Notes: generated by a model not told the origin, from the letters alone. Numbered from the stretch's first letter, positions 7,514 through 14,837 are shown. The stretch is DNA of 19,180 nucleotides from an uncultured bacterium (GCA_945910925.1 CAMDZX010000020.1:1-19180); one strand, 5' to 3'. Made by a program: numbers and translations.

Positions 7514-7927
7514 ATGAAATTTGCGACCGAGTACCTGTGGTTTTGTACCGAACACCAGCGAGAATATATCAATATAACTGACGAAGTACAAGAAATTGTC
7601 AGAAAAAGCGGAATCAAAGAGGGTATGGTACTGGTATCTGCGATGCACATAACGGCGGGAGTTTATGTTAATGATGCAGAAAACGGATTAATTTCTGATA
7701 TTGACAAGTGGCTTGAAGAACTTGCACCTTTTGATATCAATTATAACCACCACAGAACAGGTGAAACCAACGGCGATAGCCACCTGAAAAGTTTATTAAT
7801 CGGGCATGAAGTTATTGTTCCGATAACATCAGGAAGGCTTGATTTTGGGACTTGGCAGCAAATTTATTACGCAGAATTTGACGGACAACGTAAAAAACGT
7901 GTCATTGTTAAAGTTATGGGCGAATAA
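7514..7927 (+). CDS. yjbQ: YjbQ/UPF0047 family protein
   Basis: A complete 137-residue member of the YjbQ (UPF0047) family, found in bacteria, archaea and eukaryotes. Family hallmarks are MHITAGVYVND (H45), the HH pair (79-80), ETNGDSHLK (H90), VPITSGRLDFGTWQQIYYAEFDG (100-124) and the basic final strand. The conserved histidines form a metal-like pocket. Members show weak thiamine phosphate synthase activity, but the physiological role is unsettled. A strong AAGGAG ribosome binding site decides the start. It sits between the glycan unit and a signalling unit with no obvious functional tie to either. Confidence 0.92.
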   Translation: MKFATEYLWFCTEHQREYINITDEVQEIVRKSGIKEGMVLVSAMHITAGVYVNDAENGLISDIDKWLEELAPFDINYNHHRTGETNGDSHLKSLLIGHEVIVPITSGRLDFGTWQQIYYAEFDGQRKKRVIVKVMGE

Positions 7928-7967
7928 GTTATTTTGTTTAATTATATAAGTCAAATTTGTTTACAAT

Positions 7968-7996
7968 TTGTCTAAATCTTTATATTACGCTATGAT
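7968..7996 (+). promoter_or_regulatory. Candidate promoter of the receiver-kinase operon
   Basis: TTGTCT (7968-7973), a 17-base spacer and TATGAT (7991-7996) predict a transcript start near the ATG at 8004. A second possibility is TTTACA (7960-7965) with TATATT (7981-7986), but with a short spacer. The TTG at 7968 is read here as part of a -35 box rather than as a start codon. Confidence 0.4.
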
Positions 7997-8003
7997 TATA
8001 AGT

Positions 8004-9551
8004 ATGGAAACGGGGAAGATTGTTGTAGTCGATGATGAAAAGATAGTGACCTCTGCCTTCAAAACTCTTTTTATGGTTGAAGGATTTGAGAATGCTGCCT
8101 TTTTTAACAACCCTAAAGATGCACTAAAATACCTGGAAAACAATGTTCCGGATTTGATTATATCTGACTTCCTCATGCCGGAAATGAACGGTTTGGAATT
8201 TCTTACGGAAGCAAAAAAACTTTATCCCGAAGTAAGTAAAATTCTGCTTACGGGTTATGCGGACAAAGAAAACGCAATCAGAGCAATAAATGAAGTCGGG
8301 CTTTACAGATATATTGAAAAGCCTTGGGATAATGACGATTTAATAATTAACATCAAAAACGGTATTGAAAGAAGTTACTTGCTCTCTCAACTCAGACAAA
8401 AAATAACAGAACTTGAAGCGGCTCACAAAGAACTTGAAAAATATTCCCATAACCTTGAAAAAATTGTAGAGGAACGCACGGCAGACCTTGTAAAATCTAA
8501 TGCTAAACTCAGCGGAATTATTACAAACTGTGCCGACGGTATTTTTGTAACAGACAATGACGGGAATATTGAACAAGCGAATCAGGCTTGTGAAACGCTT
8601 TCCGGCATGAGCGAAGAAAACCTCAAAAAAATCAATCTGAAAAAACTTATATGTTCTGAAAAATCAGATATTATTGATACAATAAATTCTTCCGATAATA
8701 ACGAGTTTTTTATCAGAGATTGCAGTATTTTGAATTTATTGAGTAATGTTGAAACCCCTATTGATATCAGCCTTGCCAGAATCTCGGATAAACATTTTGT
8801 CGGAGTTATACACAATATCACAGAACAAAAAGAATCCGACAAACTTAGGGATGATTTTATTGCAACATTAACACATGACCTCAGAACCCCGTTACTGGCA
8901 GCAATACAGACATTAAAGTTCTTTATTGACGGTTCTCTTGGTGAAATATCTGACAAACAAAAAGTGTTACTTTCAACAATGCAAAAAAGTAACGAAGATT
9001 TGCTCGGATTGGTCAATGCCCTGCTTGAAGTATATAGGTTTGATGCTCAAAAACTGGTTCTATGTAAAACGAAATTTTCGTTCAATTCTTTAGTTACGCA
9101 AATTTATAACGAACTGAAACCGTTGGCGGATAGAAAAAATATAACTTTTAAACTGGAAATTCCGAATGATAATGTCACTATATTTGCAGACGGCGGAGAA
9201 ATCAGAAGGGTTGTATGCAATCTTTGCGGAAATGCAATAAATTATACAAACAATGACGGAGAAGTCATAGTATCATTTAAAACAGAAGTAAATGACTTGA
9301 TATTCTCGGTTCAGGACAACGGAAACGGAATTCCTAAAGAGGATATCCCGCATTTGTTCCAAAGATTTTCACAAGGCACAAGTCAAAAGCGTTCTACGGG
9401 AACAGGTTTGGGACTATATTTGTCAAGACAAATCATAGAAGCACATAACGGTAAAATATGGTTAGAGAGTAAGTTGAATAAAGGAAGTGAATTTTCCTTC
9501 CTGCTCACGGATGTTGTTACGGAAAAAAATAAAATAGCCGAAAAGGTATAG
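8004..9551 (+). CDS. Receiver-PAS-histidine kinase (hybrid with N-terminal receiver)
   Basis: From the ATG at 8004 this is 515 residues. Residues 4-120 form a receiver domain with acidic pair D10/D11, phospho-acceptor D55 in ISDFLMPEMNG, T83 and K106 in EKPW. A coiled coil (about 125-170) leads to a PAS domain (about 170-275). A HisKA domain follows with H291 in TLTHDLRTP, then an ATPase domain with N406/N410, G1 DNGNGIP (438-444) and G2 GTGLGL (466-471). No membrane segment is present, so it is soluble. The receiver precedes the kinase, so it probably takes input from another kinase. A NarL-type regulator follows 11 bases later and is the likely output. Start choice: METGKIVVVDDE is the usual distance from a receiver's first strand. 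ATG 7992 and TTG 7968 are in frame but no start has a Shine-Dalgarno. Confidence 0.88.
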   Translation: METGKIVVVDDEKIVTSAFKTLFMVEGFENAAFFNNPKDALKYLENNVPDLIISDFLMPEMNGLEFLTEAKKLYPEVSKILLTGYADKENAIRAINEVGLYRYIEKPWDNDDLIINIKNGIERSYLLSQLRQKITELEAAHKELEKYSHNLEKIVEERTADLVKSNAKLSGIITNCADGIFVTDNDGNIEQANQACETLSGMSEENLKKINLKKLICSEKSDIIDTINSSDNNEFFIRDCSILNLLSNVETPIDISLARISDKHFVGVIHNITEQKESDKLRDDFIATLTHDLRTPLLAAIQTLKFFIDGSLGEISDKQKVLLSTMQKSNEDLLGLVNALLEVYRFDAQKLVLCKTKFSFNSLVTQIYNELKPLADRKNITFKLEIPNDNVTIFADGGEIRRVVCNLCGNAINYTNNDGEVIVSFKTEVNDLIFSVQDNGNGIPKEDIPHLFQRFSQGTSQKRSTGTGLGLYLSRQIIEAHNGKIWLESKLNKGSEFSFLLTDVVTEKNKIAEKV

Positions 9552-9562
9552 ATGGAGTTGAG

Positions 9563-10234
9563 ATGATAAGAGTTTTATTGTGTGAGGATCACGAGCTTGT
9601 AAGAATGGGATTATCAATAATGATTGATAAATCTGAAGATATTACACTTATTGGAGAGGCAGAAAACGGACTTCTCGGCGTAGAGCTTGCTAAACAATTA
9701 TCGCCCGATATTGTTTTGATGGATATAGGACTTCCGAATATTGACGGAATAGAAGCTACAAAACGTATCAAAGATTTTAACCCGCAGATAAAAGTTCTTA
9801 TTTTCACATCCCGTGACGATAGTGATGATATATTTGCTGCATTCAAATCAGGTGCAGACGGATATATTATGAAGGGTGCAAGTACGGAAAATATTCATAC
9901 CGCAATTCGTTCCGTGAATGAAGGTGTTGCATGGATTGACCCGCAAATTGCACGTTTGGTTTTATCAAGTATTCAAGCCCCAACCTCAAATAATACCGGC
10001 AATACAACAAACGGTATCAACTATAAAGCAGGCAAGCTACAATACGGACTTACGGAAAGAGAAATGGAGGTTCTTGCACTTATTGTAAACGGACTTACCA
10101 ATCCTCAAATTGCAGAAGCATTAACTATTACAAAAGCAACAACAAAAGCTCATGTTCATAGCGTTTTGCAAAAATTATCCGCAGCAACAAGAACACAGGC
10201 TACCAGAAAAGCTATGGATGAAGGACTTGTATAG
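9563..10234 (+). CDS. NarL/FixJ-type response regulator
   Basis: This 223-residue DNA-binding regulator has a receiver with E8/D9, phospho-acceptor D54 in LMDIGLPNIDG, T82 and K104. A flexible Asn/Thr-rich linker (about 140-160) leads to a LuxR-type helix-turn-helix starting LTEREMEVLALIVNGLTNPQIAEAL (about 163-215). All phosphorylation residues are present. GGAG lies five bases before the ATG. It follows the receiver-PAS-kinase gene by 11 bases and directly abuts the next gene (TAG then ATG), so the three are probably one operon. The recognition-helix region (TITKATTKAHVHSVLQKLSA) departs mildly from the usual S-x-x-T-V-K pattern. Target genes cannot be told from sequence. Confidence 0.92.
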   Translation: MIRVLLCEDHELVRMGLSIMIDKSEDITLIGEAENGLLGVELAKQLSPDIVLMDIGLPNIDGIEATKRIKDFNPQIKVLIFTSRDDSDDIFAAFKSGADGYIMKGASTENIHTAIRSVNEGVAWIDPQIARLVLSSIQAPTSNNTGNTTNGINYKAGKLQYGLTEREMEVLALIVNGLTNPQIAEALTITKATTKAHVHSVLQKLSAATRTQATRKAMDEGLV

Positions 10235-11503
10235 ATGTTTTGGGCGATTATTGCTATATGTTTTGTGACATTTATCAGGATGCAGTTTGATGAAACTCAT
10301 ATAGGTGAACCTAAAAATCCTGTTTTAAAACAATATCAATACGAGTATAAAGTTCAAAAAGAAATTCTTAAAGAAGAATATGAAAAGAGTAAACTTCCCA
10401 AATCGGGGTTTATGCTGACTGAAGAATATGAGCAACAATCAAAAGGAATAGATAACGAAAACCGAACGGTTGAAGCGGGCAAATATCCAAAACCTGCCGA
10501 TATGAAGTATTTTCCTCAAACAACATACAAACTTGTACGTTATAATAATCCTCCGGGTTCAGTAGAATTAAATATTCCGAGAAGAATTGAGTTTGAAAGA
10601 CAAGTAAATACACAAGGAGTAGTATCGGGAGATTTTACAAAACTTGTTTATTCTTCGATTTATTATTATCCGAAAGAAAGATGTACGGCTTGTGACGTTT
10701 TTGTAATTCCTTTAGATACAAGTATTAACAGAGTAGAAAGGGTACAGAAGGCAAATGTTATTAAGAAAAATCCTGAACCTATTTTTTCTACAATAAAAGA
10801 TGTATCACAAGAAGGCGCATTCAGAACAATCACACCTGTTGATTACTCTGAGGACAATCGCTATATAGTTGCAAAAGAAAAAACGGGATATATTTTTGAC
10901 GGGATATGGAAAACAGAACTTCTGGTACACGACTTTGAAACAGGCGAAACAAAGAAACTCACGGAAGCAAGAGAAGCAATTCTTGATTACTGGCATAATG
11001 TATCAGGAGTTGAGTTTGATGATTACAGATGGGATATTTACCCTCTGGGGTTTGACAAAACAGATAACAGTCGTATCCTTGTCGCAGGTTATGCTTATAC
11101 AGGCGGTGTTCCTGTGTTTTTGGGAACTTGGGCGGTTGATGTAACAGGAGAACGTACTCAGTTAGTGGATTTAGAAGGCACAAATTATTCAGTCAGTATT
11201 GTAGGATACAAGTTGGTACAAGACAGTTATATCCCGAGAGAAGAAGTTGAGTGGGAAGCAAACAGACAAGCAAAACTTGAAAAAAATCACAAAAAGAAGG
11301 CTAAAAAAGAACTCAAAAAACTCAACAGAGAAAAACGGAAACAATATCATCAAAAACTGAAACAATTAAAAGCCCAATACAAATTGAGAGTAAAAGAGTA
11401 TAAAAAGAACAGTAAGTCCGGCATGTCTGGACTTGACGGAGAAATATTCCCTCAAGATGACAGTATAAAAAACATAAACGACATTCATAGTATTGATGAA
11501 TAG
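10235..11503 (+). CDS. Membrane-anchored protein of unknown function, basic C-terminus
   Basis: I do not recognise a family for this 422-residue protein. It has a short hydrophobic N-terminal anchor (FWAIIAICFVTFI, residues 2-14) without a clear cleavage site. A large middle region (about 85-330) follows, rich in aromatic residues and predicted strands; phrases such as VSGDFTKLVYSS and DYSEDNRYIVAKEK recall beta-propeller blades of the TolB/WD40-like type. The end (about 340-395) is a lysine-rich coiled coil followed by an acidic tail. A CxxC pair occurs in ERCTACDVF. Its ATG directly follows the regulator's stop, with AAGGA nine bases upstream, so it is co-transcribed with a two-component system. 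It may be a sensor accessory or envelope protein; this is a guess from context. Confidence 0.85.
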   Translation: MFWAIIAICFVTFIRMQFDETHIGEPKNPVLKQYQYEYKVQKEILKEEYEKSKLPKSGFMLTEEYEQQSKGIDNENRTVEAGKYPKPADMKYFPQTTYKLVRYNNPPGSVELNIPRRIEFERQVNTQGVVSGDFTKLVYSSIYYYPKERCTACDVFVIPLDTSINRVERVQKANVIKKNPEPIFSTIKDVSQEGAFRTITPVDYSEDNRYIVAKEKTGYIFDGIWKTELLVHDFETGETKKLTEAREAILDYWHNVSGVEFDDYRWDIYPLGFDKTDNSRILVAGYAYTGGVPVFLGTWAVDVTGERTQLVDLEGTNYSVSIVGYKLVQDSYIPREEVEWEANRQAKLEKNHKKKAKKELKKLNREKRKQYHQKLKQLKAQYKLRVKEYKKNSKSGMSGLDGEIFPQDDSIKNINDIHSIDE

Positions 11504-11516
11504 AAGTGTAACAAAT

Positions 11517-12431
11517 TTACGTAAACAGAGCTTCGATAAAGTCAGAGGCATTAAATTCTTTTAAATCCTCCATTTTTTCACCAACACCTATAAGTTTAAC
11601 AGGCAGGTTCAATTCTTTTGCAATAGCCAGAACAATTGCACCTTTTGCAGACCCGTCAAGTTTTGTCAGCGCCACAGAGGTTAATGCAACTGCATCTTTA
11701 AATACTTTTGCCTGTTGTAACCCATTCTGCCCCGTATTTGCATCAAGTACCAGAATACATTCTCTTAAAGCATCTTGAGCATTTTTGTCTATTACTGATT
11801 TTATTTTTGACAATTCTTCCATCAGGTTAAATTTGTTTTGAAGTCGTCCCGCAGTATCGACAAGAATAATGTCATAGTGTTCGTTTTGTGCTTTTTGTAT
11901 TGCTTCATATACGACCGATGCAGGGTCAGCTTTATCCCTGCGAACAATATCAGCACCGGCACGCTTTGACCATATATCAAGCTGTTCCTCTGCTGCCGCT
12001 CTGAACGTATCTGCTGCAGCAATAAGAACGCGTTTCCCTTCTTGTCTAAATTTATACGCAAGTTTACCGATTAAAGTAGTTTTCCCGACACCGTTAACTC
12101 CCGCAATAAAATAAATGTTCAAAGAATTATCCGTATAATTCAGTTGTGTAGAACCTGCATTATCAAGCGTTTTGGTAAATTGTTCTTTTAAAAAACTCTT
12201 TACCTCAGAAGGCTTAATTCTATCTTGAGAGCGTAATCTGTCAACAAGTTCTGCCGCATAGTTCACTCCCAAATCCGCACTGATAAGGATATCTTCCATA
12301 TCATCAAGTACAAATTCGGAAAATTCTTCTTCCTCTGCAACCGTCTCAACAACATTTCCGACAAGAGCCTGTGCGGTCTTGGATACGGTTTTCTTTAAAT
12401 TTTCTATACTGTTAGAAAAGAATCCAAACAT
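11517..12431 (-). CDS. ftsY: Signal recognition particle receptor FtsY
   Basis: FtsY is the GTPase that docks SRP-ribosome complexes at the membrane. The 304-residue protein has a short N domain (about 1-95) without the long acidic A region of E. coli FtsY, and a complete NG domain. GTPase motifs are G1 GVNGVGKTT (111-119), the insertion-box motif DTFRAAA (141-147), G3 DTAGR (192-196), G4 TKLDGSAKG (256-264) and the closing GVGE (282-285). The start MFGFF offers a short hydrophobic membrane-contact helix. The ATG overlaps the nusB stop (TAATG), so the two are translationally coupled. It converges with the gene ending at 11503, with only 13 bases between and no visible terminator. Confidence 0.96.
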   Translation of the reverse strand: MFGFFSNSIENLKKTVSKTAQALVGNVVETVAEEEEFSEFVLDDMEDILISADLGVNYAAELVDRLRSQDRIKPSEVKSFLKEQFTKTLDNAGSTQLNYTDNSLNIYFIAGVNGVGKTTLIGKLAYKFRQEGKRVLIAAADTFRAAAEEQLDIWSKRAGADIVRRDKADPASVVYEAIQKAQNEHYDIILVDTAGRLQNKFNLMEELSKIKSVIDKNAQDALRECILVLDANTGQNGLQQAKVFKDAVALTSVALTKLDGSAKGAIVLAIAKELNLPVKLIGVGEKMEDLKEFNASDFIEALFT

Positions 12432-13090
12432 TATTTAAGCCCGTTTTCTACAACAACCTTTGCCAAAACTCCGTTTACGAACGATGAACTGTCTTCTGTT
12501 GAATACTTCTTAGCCAGTTCAACCGCTTCATCAACAACAACCTTCATAGGTGCTGCTTTTGTATAAAGAAGTTCAATAACAGCGATTCGCAAAATGTCTT
12601 TGTCTATCTTGACAAGTCTGTTAATATCCCATCCTGTCGTGTATTTTTGGATTTCGTTATCAATATCTTCATAATGTTTTTTGAACGCTTCCGCAATTTC
12701 TATTACGTATTCTTGTACATCACTTTGTGATTCAAGTGTTGTAAACTCTGCAATCTCCAATGCCAAAAGTGTTTTTTCCACAACATCCAGTATTGTTTCT
12801 ATATTTGATGACAAATCAGCAGTAGTCGGAATGGCAACAGGTTTATCCTTCACTCCTATTGGTCTTGACAGGTTTGATTCGTGTTCCGCTTCATAAGTAT
12901 CAATATAATTCTTTATATCAATCAATGTTCCGACAGAAAGTTTTAATTCGTCAGAAGCATTGTTAGAAAGTATTCTTACCGATTTAAGCATGATATCTTC
13001 AAAATCTTTTGAAGAATATGATGTAATTTTTTTATCAAATTGTGAAAACAATATAAGTGCTAATTCTCTTGCTGCACGTCTTGCTTGCAT
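12431..13090 (-). CDS. nusB: Transcription antitermination factor NusB (enlarged, cyanobacterial-type)
   Basis: NusB with NusE (S10) binds boxA RNA and supports rRNA antitermination. The N-terminus MQARRAARELALILFSQ is the RNA-binding helix region. The conserved C-terminal half runs GWDINRLVKIDKDILRIAVIELLY, PMKVVVDEAVELAKKYS and FVNGVL. The protein is 219 residues against about 140 in E. coli. The extra residues lie in the middle (about 40-110). Cyanobacterial NusB proteins share this larger size and the MQ-RR-ARELAL start, which is the main basis for the lineage call. AGGAG precedes the ATG. ftsY follows with a one-base stop/start overlap. Confidence 0.93.
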   Translation of the reverse strand: MQARRAARELALILFSQFDKKITSYSSKDFEDIMLKSVRILSNNASDELKLSVGTLIDIKNYIDTYEAEHESNLSRPIGVKDKPVAIPTTADLSSNIETILDVVEKTLLALEIAEFTTLESQSDVQEYVIEIAEAFKKHYEDIDNEIQKYTTGWDINRLVKIDKDILRIAVIELLYTKAAPMKVVVDEAVELAKKYSTEDSSSFVNGVLAKVVVENGLK

Positions 13091-13112
13091 ATAATTTCTC
13101 CTAAATAAACTG

Positions 13113-13151
13113 TTATGTTAGAAATATAACATAAACAAGAATTATTGATAA
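13113..13151 (-). promoter_or_regulatory. Putative nusB-ftsY promoter with an overlapping dyad
   Basis: On the minus strand, TTATCA (13146-13151), a 17-base spacer and TATATT (13123-13128) form a plausible promoter. An 8-bp perfect inverted repeat, TTATGTTA (13113-13120) and TAACATAA (13127-13134), spans the -10. It could be an operator or an early hairpin in the leader. Confidence 0.4.
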
Positions 13152-13185
13152 TATTTTATGCATTTAGGTTTTAATTTTTGTTGTA

Positions 13186-13752
13186 CTACCAAGATTGAAA
13201 GTCATCTCTTAACGATGAATAATAATCTCCTCTTGCGGGAATACTTGTCGGATATCCCGATGAGAAAAACTCTCTAAACCGGTTTTGTTTTCTGTCTTTT
13301 TCTTTATAATTCCGTGTTGATTCCGCTGAATATGCGTGTTTAAGCCTGTTTAAACGGGTTTTAAAATCTCCGGTTTGAATTGCTCCGAACATCTGAGAAT
13401 CGAGTCTGTCTATACGTATTTCTGTCGGAAGGTTACTGTATATTTTACCAAAACTCTTTTTTTCCATTTTTTTTAAAAGATAATCTATATCCGATTCGTT
13501 TAGAGGATTAGAAGAATAAGACTCCTTTTTTTTAAATATTTTACTGATTGGATTGTTATATGTTTCATAAGGATTTGACCAATTATTACGGTTCATTTCG
13601 TCTATTGCGGAATTAATTTCACGGTTCATATCATAACGATACATGCCGCTCCTGTGCGCCATATCATTATTAAAGCCGAAAAAATCACCATATGCGTTTG
13701 CAACCGTAAATGTAAAACATAATGTAAATACTGTATAAAAAATTTTTTTCAC
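13186..13752 (-). CDS. Small secreted protein of unknown function
   Basis: I place the start at GTG 13752 because AGAGGAG lies seven bases upstream and the product then begins as a classic signal peptide: MKKIFY, a hydrophobic core, then cleavage after VANA at residue 20. An in-frame ATG at 13776 has no ribosome binding site and would sit upstream of this AGGAG. The mature protein (about 168 residues) is polar with a Tyr/Asn/Ser-rich start. Residues around 100-150 repeat a pattern: MEKKSFGKIY then IRIDRL, and DSQMFGAI then RLNRL, i.e. two FG motifs each followed by a basic RL-x-RL segment. Likely exported to the periplasm or surface. No family recognised. It diverges from rlmH. Confidence 0.75.
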   Translation of the reverse strand: MKKIFYTVFTLCFTFTVANAYGDFFGFNNDMAHRSGMYRYDMNREINSAIDEMNRNNWSNPYETYNNPISKIFKKKESYSSNPLNESDIDYLLKKMEKKSFGKIYSNLPTEIRIDRLDSQMFGAIQTGDFKTRLNRLKHAYSAESTRNYKEKDRKQNRFREFFSSGYPTSIPARGDYYSSLRDDFQSW

Positions 13753-13823
13753 GATTACACTCCTCTTGATAAACATACAATAGTTTGTGTTATATAAAAT
13801 TCCCCTAATGATTAATTCAGTGG

Positions 13824-13829
13824 TATGAT
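13824..13829 (+). promoter_or_regulatory. Extended -10 immediately upstream of rlmH
   Basis: TGG-TATGAT (13821-13829) matches an extended -10 and places a start of transcription at about the rlmH ATG (13836). The 12-mer TGGTATGATTAT also occurs in the kinase promoter (reverse of 4087-4098). An alternative promoter is TTGATA (13766-13771) with TATATA (13791-13796), spacer 19. No Shine-Dalgarno is seen either way. Confidence 0.35.
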
Positions 13830-13835
13830 TATCAT

Positions 13836-14306
13836 ATGAAGATAAAAATTATCGCACTAGGGAAAGTAAAAGAAAAATATCTGAAAGACGGTGTTGAAGA
13901 ATATCTCAAACGCTTACGCCCGTATACAACGTTAGAAATTATCGAACTGATGCCGATTGAAATAAAAGATGAAAATCTTACTGAAAAAGTTCTTGAAACG
14001 GAAGCAGAAAAGATTCTCTCTAATATAAAACCTTCAAGTTTTGTCATAACTTTAGAAATTGGCGGAAAACAATTTGATTCGGTTGATTTTGCACATGAGA
14101 TGGAACAGATTATAAATTCGGGGATATCAGAAATAGTTTTTGTAATAGGTTCTTCCTGCGGACTTTCTAAAAAAGTATCGGATATTGCGAATTTAAAACT
14201 AAGCCTCTCCAAAATGACATTTATCCACCAGTTTACAAGATTAATTCTGTTAGAGCAAATATATAGAGCGTTTAAAATTATGAAAAATGAAACATATCAT
14301 AAATAG
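13836..14306 (+). CDS. rlmH: 23S rRNA pseudouridine-1915 N3-methyltransferase RlmH
   Basis: RlmH is a SPOUT (knotted) methyltransferase that modifies pseudouridine 1915 in 23S rRNA helix 69 on assembled 70S ribosomes. The 156-residue length is typical. Family motifs are MKIKIIALGKVK at the start, TLEIGGKQF (72-80), FVIGSSCGLS (102-111), LSLSKMTF-HQ (122-132), EQIYRA (140-145) and the C-terminal YHK. Two deviations are visible: the second glycine of the usual GG in the SAM-binding loop is serine, and the proline of the usual TFPHQ is isoleucine. It is a single gene facing rpsT. No ribosome binding site is seen before the ATG. Confidence 0.95.
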   Translation: MKIKIIALGKVKEKYLKDGVEEYLKRLRPYTTLEIIELMPIEIKDENLTEKVLETEAEKILSNIKPSSFVITLEIGGKQFDSVDFAHEMEQIINSGISEIVFVIGSSCGLSKKVSDIANLKLSLSKMTFIHQFTRLILLEQIYRAFKIMKNETYHK

Positions 14307-14321
14307 AACCTAAGAATTAGT

Positions 14322-14344
14322 GCGAAAAGTCGTATCATTTTCGT
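14322..14344 (+). terminator. Weak hairpin after rlmH
   Basis: GCGAAAA (14322-14328) can pair with TTTTCGT (14338-14344), including one G-T pair, followed by a modest T-rich stretch. It is AU-rich and weak. The opposing rpsT terminator a few bases further on may also stop this transcript. Confidence 0.25.
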
Positions 14345-14369
14345 CAGTTTTGTAAAAAATTACATAAAC

Positions 14370-14395
14370 AAAAAATAGCGAGCCATAGGCTCGCC
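14370..14395 (-). terminator. Intrinsic terminator of rpsT
   Basis: A perfect 7-bp GC-rich stem, GCGAGCC (14378-14384) with GGCTCGC (14388-14394) around a three-base loop, is followed on the minus strand by TATTTTTT. It lies shortly after the rpsT stop codon. Confidence 0.9.
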
Positions 14396-14417
14396 ATTTC
14401 AGTAATTAAAGCATTTA

Positions 14418-14684
14418 TTACTTAGCTAATTTGTTTACTGCAAGAGTTAATCTTGATTTTTTTCTTGAAGCAGTATTTTTGTGCAAAATACCTTTAGAAA
14501 CTGCTTTATCGCAAAGTTGGTAAACTTTTGATAATGCACTGTTCAAAGCTTCTTTATCTTCACCTTGAGCAAGTTCTAAAACTTTTTTAACTGCAGTTTT
14601 GATAGAAGATTTGAACGCAACGTTTCTTTGTCTGTTTGCTTCTGCGATTAATACTCTTTTTTTAGCTGACTTAATATTTGCCAT
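14418..14684 (-). CDS. rpsT: 30S ribosomal protein S20
   Basis: S20 binds 16S rRNA early in 30S assembly. The 88-residue protein starts MANIKSAKKRV, the classical S20 N-terminus, and is very lysine-rich, ending in the SRKKSRL-LAVNKLAK helix. The start is ATG 14684, with AAAGG eight bases upstream. A GTG nine bases earlier is in frame but forms part of the ribosome binding site. It is a single-gene unit with its own promoter, structured leader and terminator. S20 limits its own synthesis in E. coli, so the leader may be regulatory. Confidence 0.97.
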   Translation of the reverse strand: MANIKSAKKRVLIAEANRQRNVAFKSSIKTAVKKVLELAQGEDKEALNSALSKVYQLCDKAVSKGILHKNTASRKKSRLTLAVNKLAK

Positions 14685-14791
14685 TTTCTTCACCTTTCTT
14701 GTGTTGTATCAGGCTTAAGGGTTAATGACTCCCCTCAACCCGCTACGAGGATGTGAGTACAACTATTTTACATCAAAAAAATATTTTTCAA
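14685..14791 (-). promoter_or_regulatory. rpsT promoter and foldable 5' leader
   Basis: On the minus strand, TTGAAA (14786-14791) and TAAAAT (14765-14770), spacer 15, give a start near 14758. The leader then begins with GTTGTA (reverse of 14758-14763), which is perfectly complementary to TACAAC (reverse of 14703-14708). This closes a domain of about 60 bases. Inside, ACTC/GAGT and CCTC/GAGG can pair. A competing stem GGGTTGA/TTAACCC can form instead. The layout suits a ribosomal-protein autoregulatory leader, but I cannot match it to a known class. Confidence 0.5.
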
Positions 14792-14800
14792 CAGAAATAT

Positions 14801-14837
14801 TAAAAAAGCTTAAAATTTAACCGATAATATTAAGCTT
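14801..14837 (-). terminator. Intrinsic terminator overlapping the end of the small ORF
   Basis: An 8-bp perfect stem, TTAAGCTT (14830-14837) with AAGCTTAA (14806-14813), has a 16-base loop and is followed on the minus strand by six Ts. The upstream arm lies inside the last codons of the small gene ending at 14817. The stem is AT-rich but well formed. Confidence 0.65.

Noticed and set aside
7968..8003. TTG start adding 12 residues to the receiver kinase
   Set aside because: There is no ribosome binding site, the added residues precede the normal first strand of a receiver, and the TTG fits a -35 box.
8582..9016. Antisense open frame of 144 codons inside the receiver kinase
   Set aside because: It mirrors a well-conserved kinase region and has no recognisable domain or ribosome binding site.
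13753..13776. ATG start at 13776 for the secreted protein
   Set aside because: It lacks a ribosome binding site, while GTG 13752 has AGAGGAG at ideal spacing and gives a standard signal peptide.
13832..14212. Antisense open frame opposite rlmH
   Set aside because: Fully covered by the well-conserved rlmH gene.
14685..14693. GTG start adding three residues to S20
   Set aside because: The GTG is part of the ribosome binding site and S20 proteins begin MANIKSAKK.
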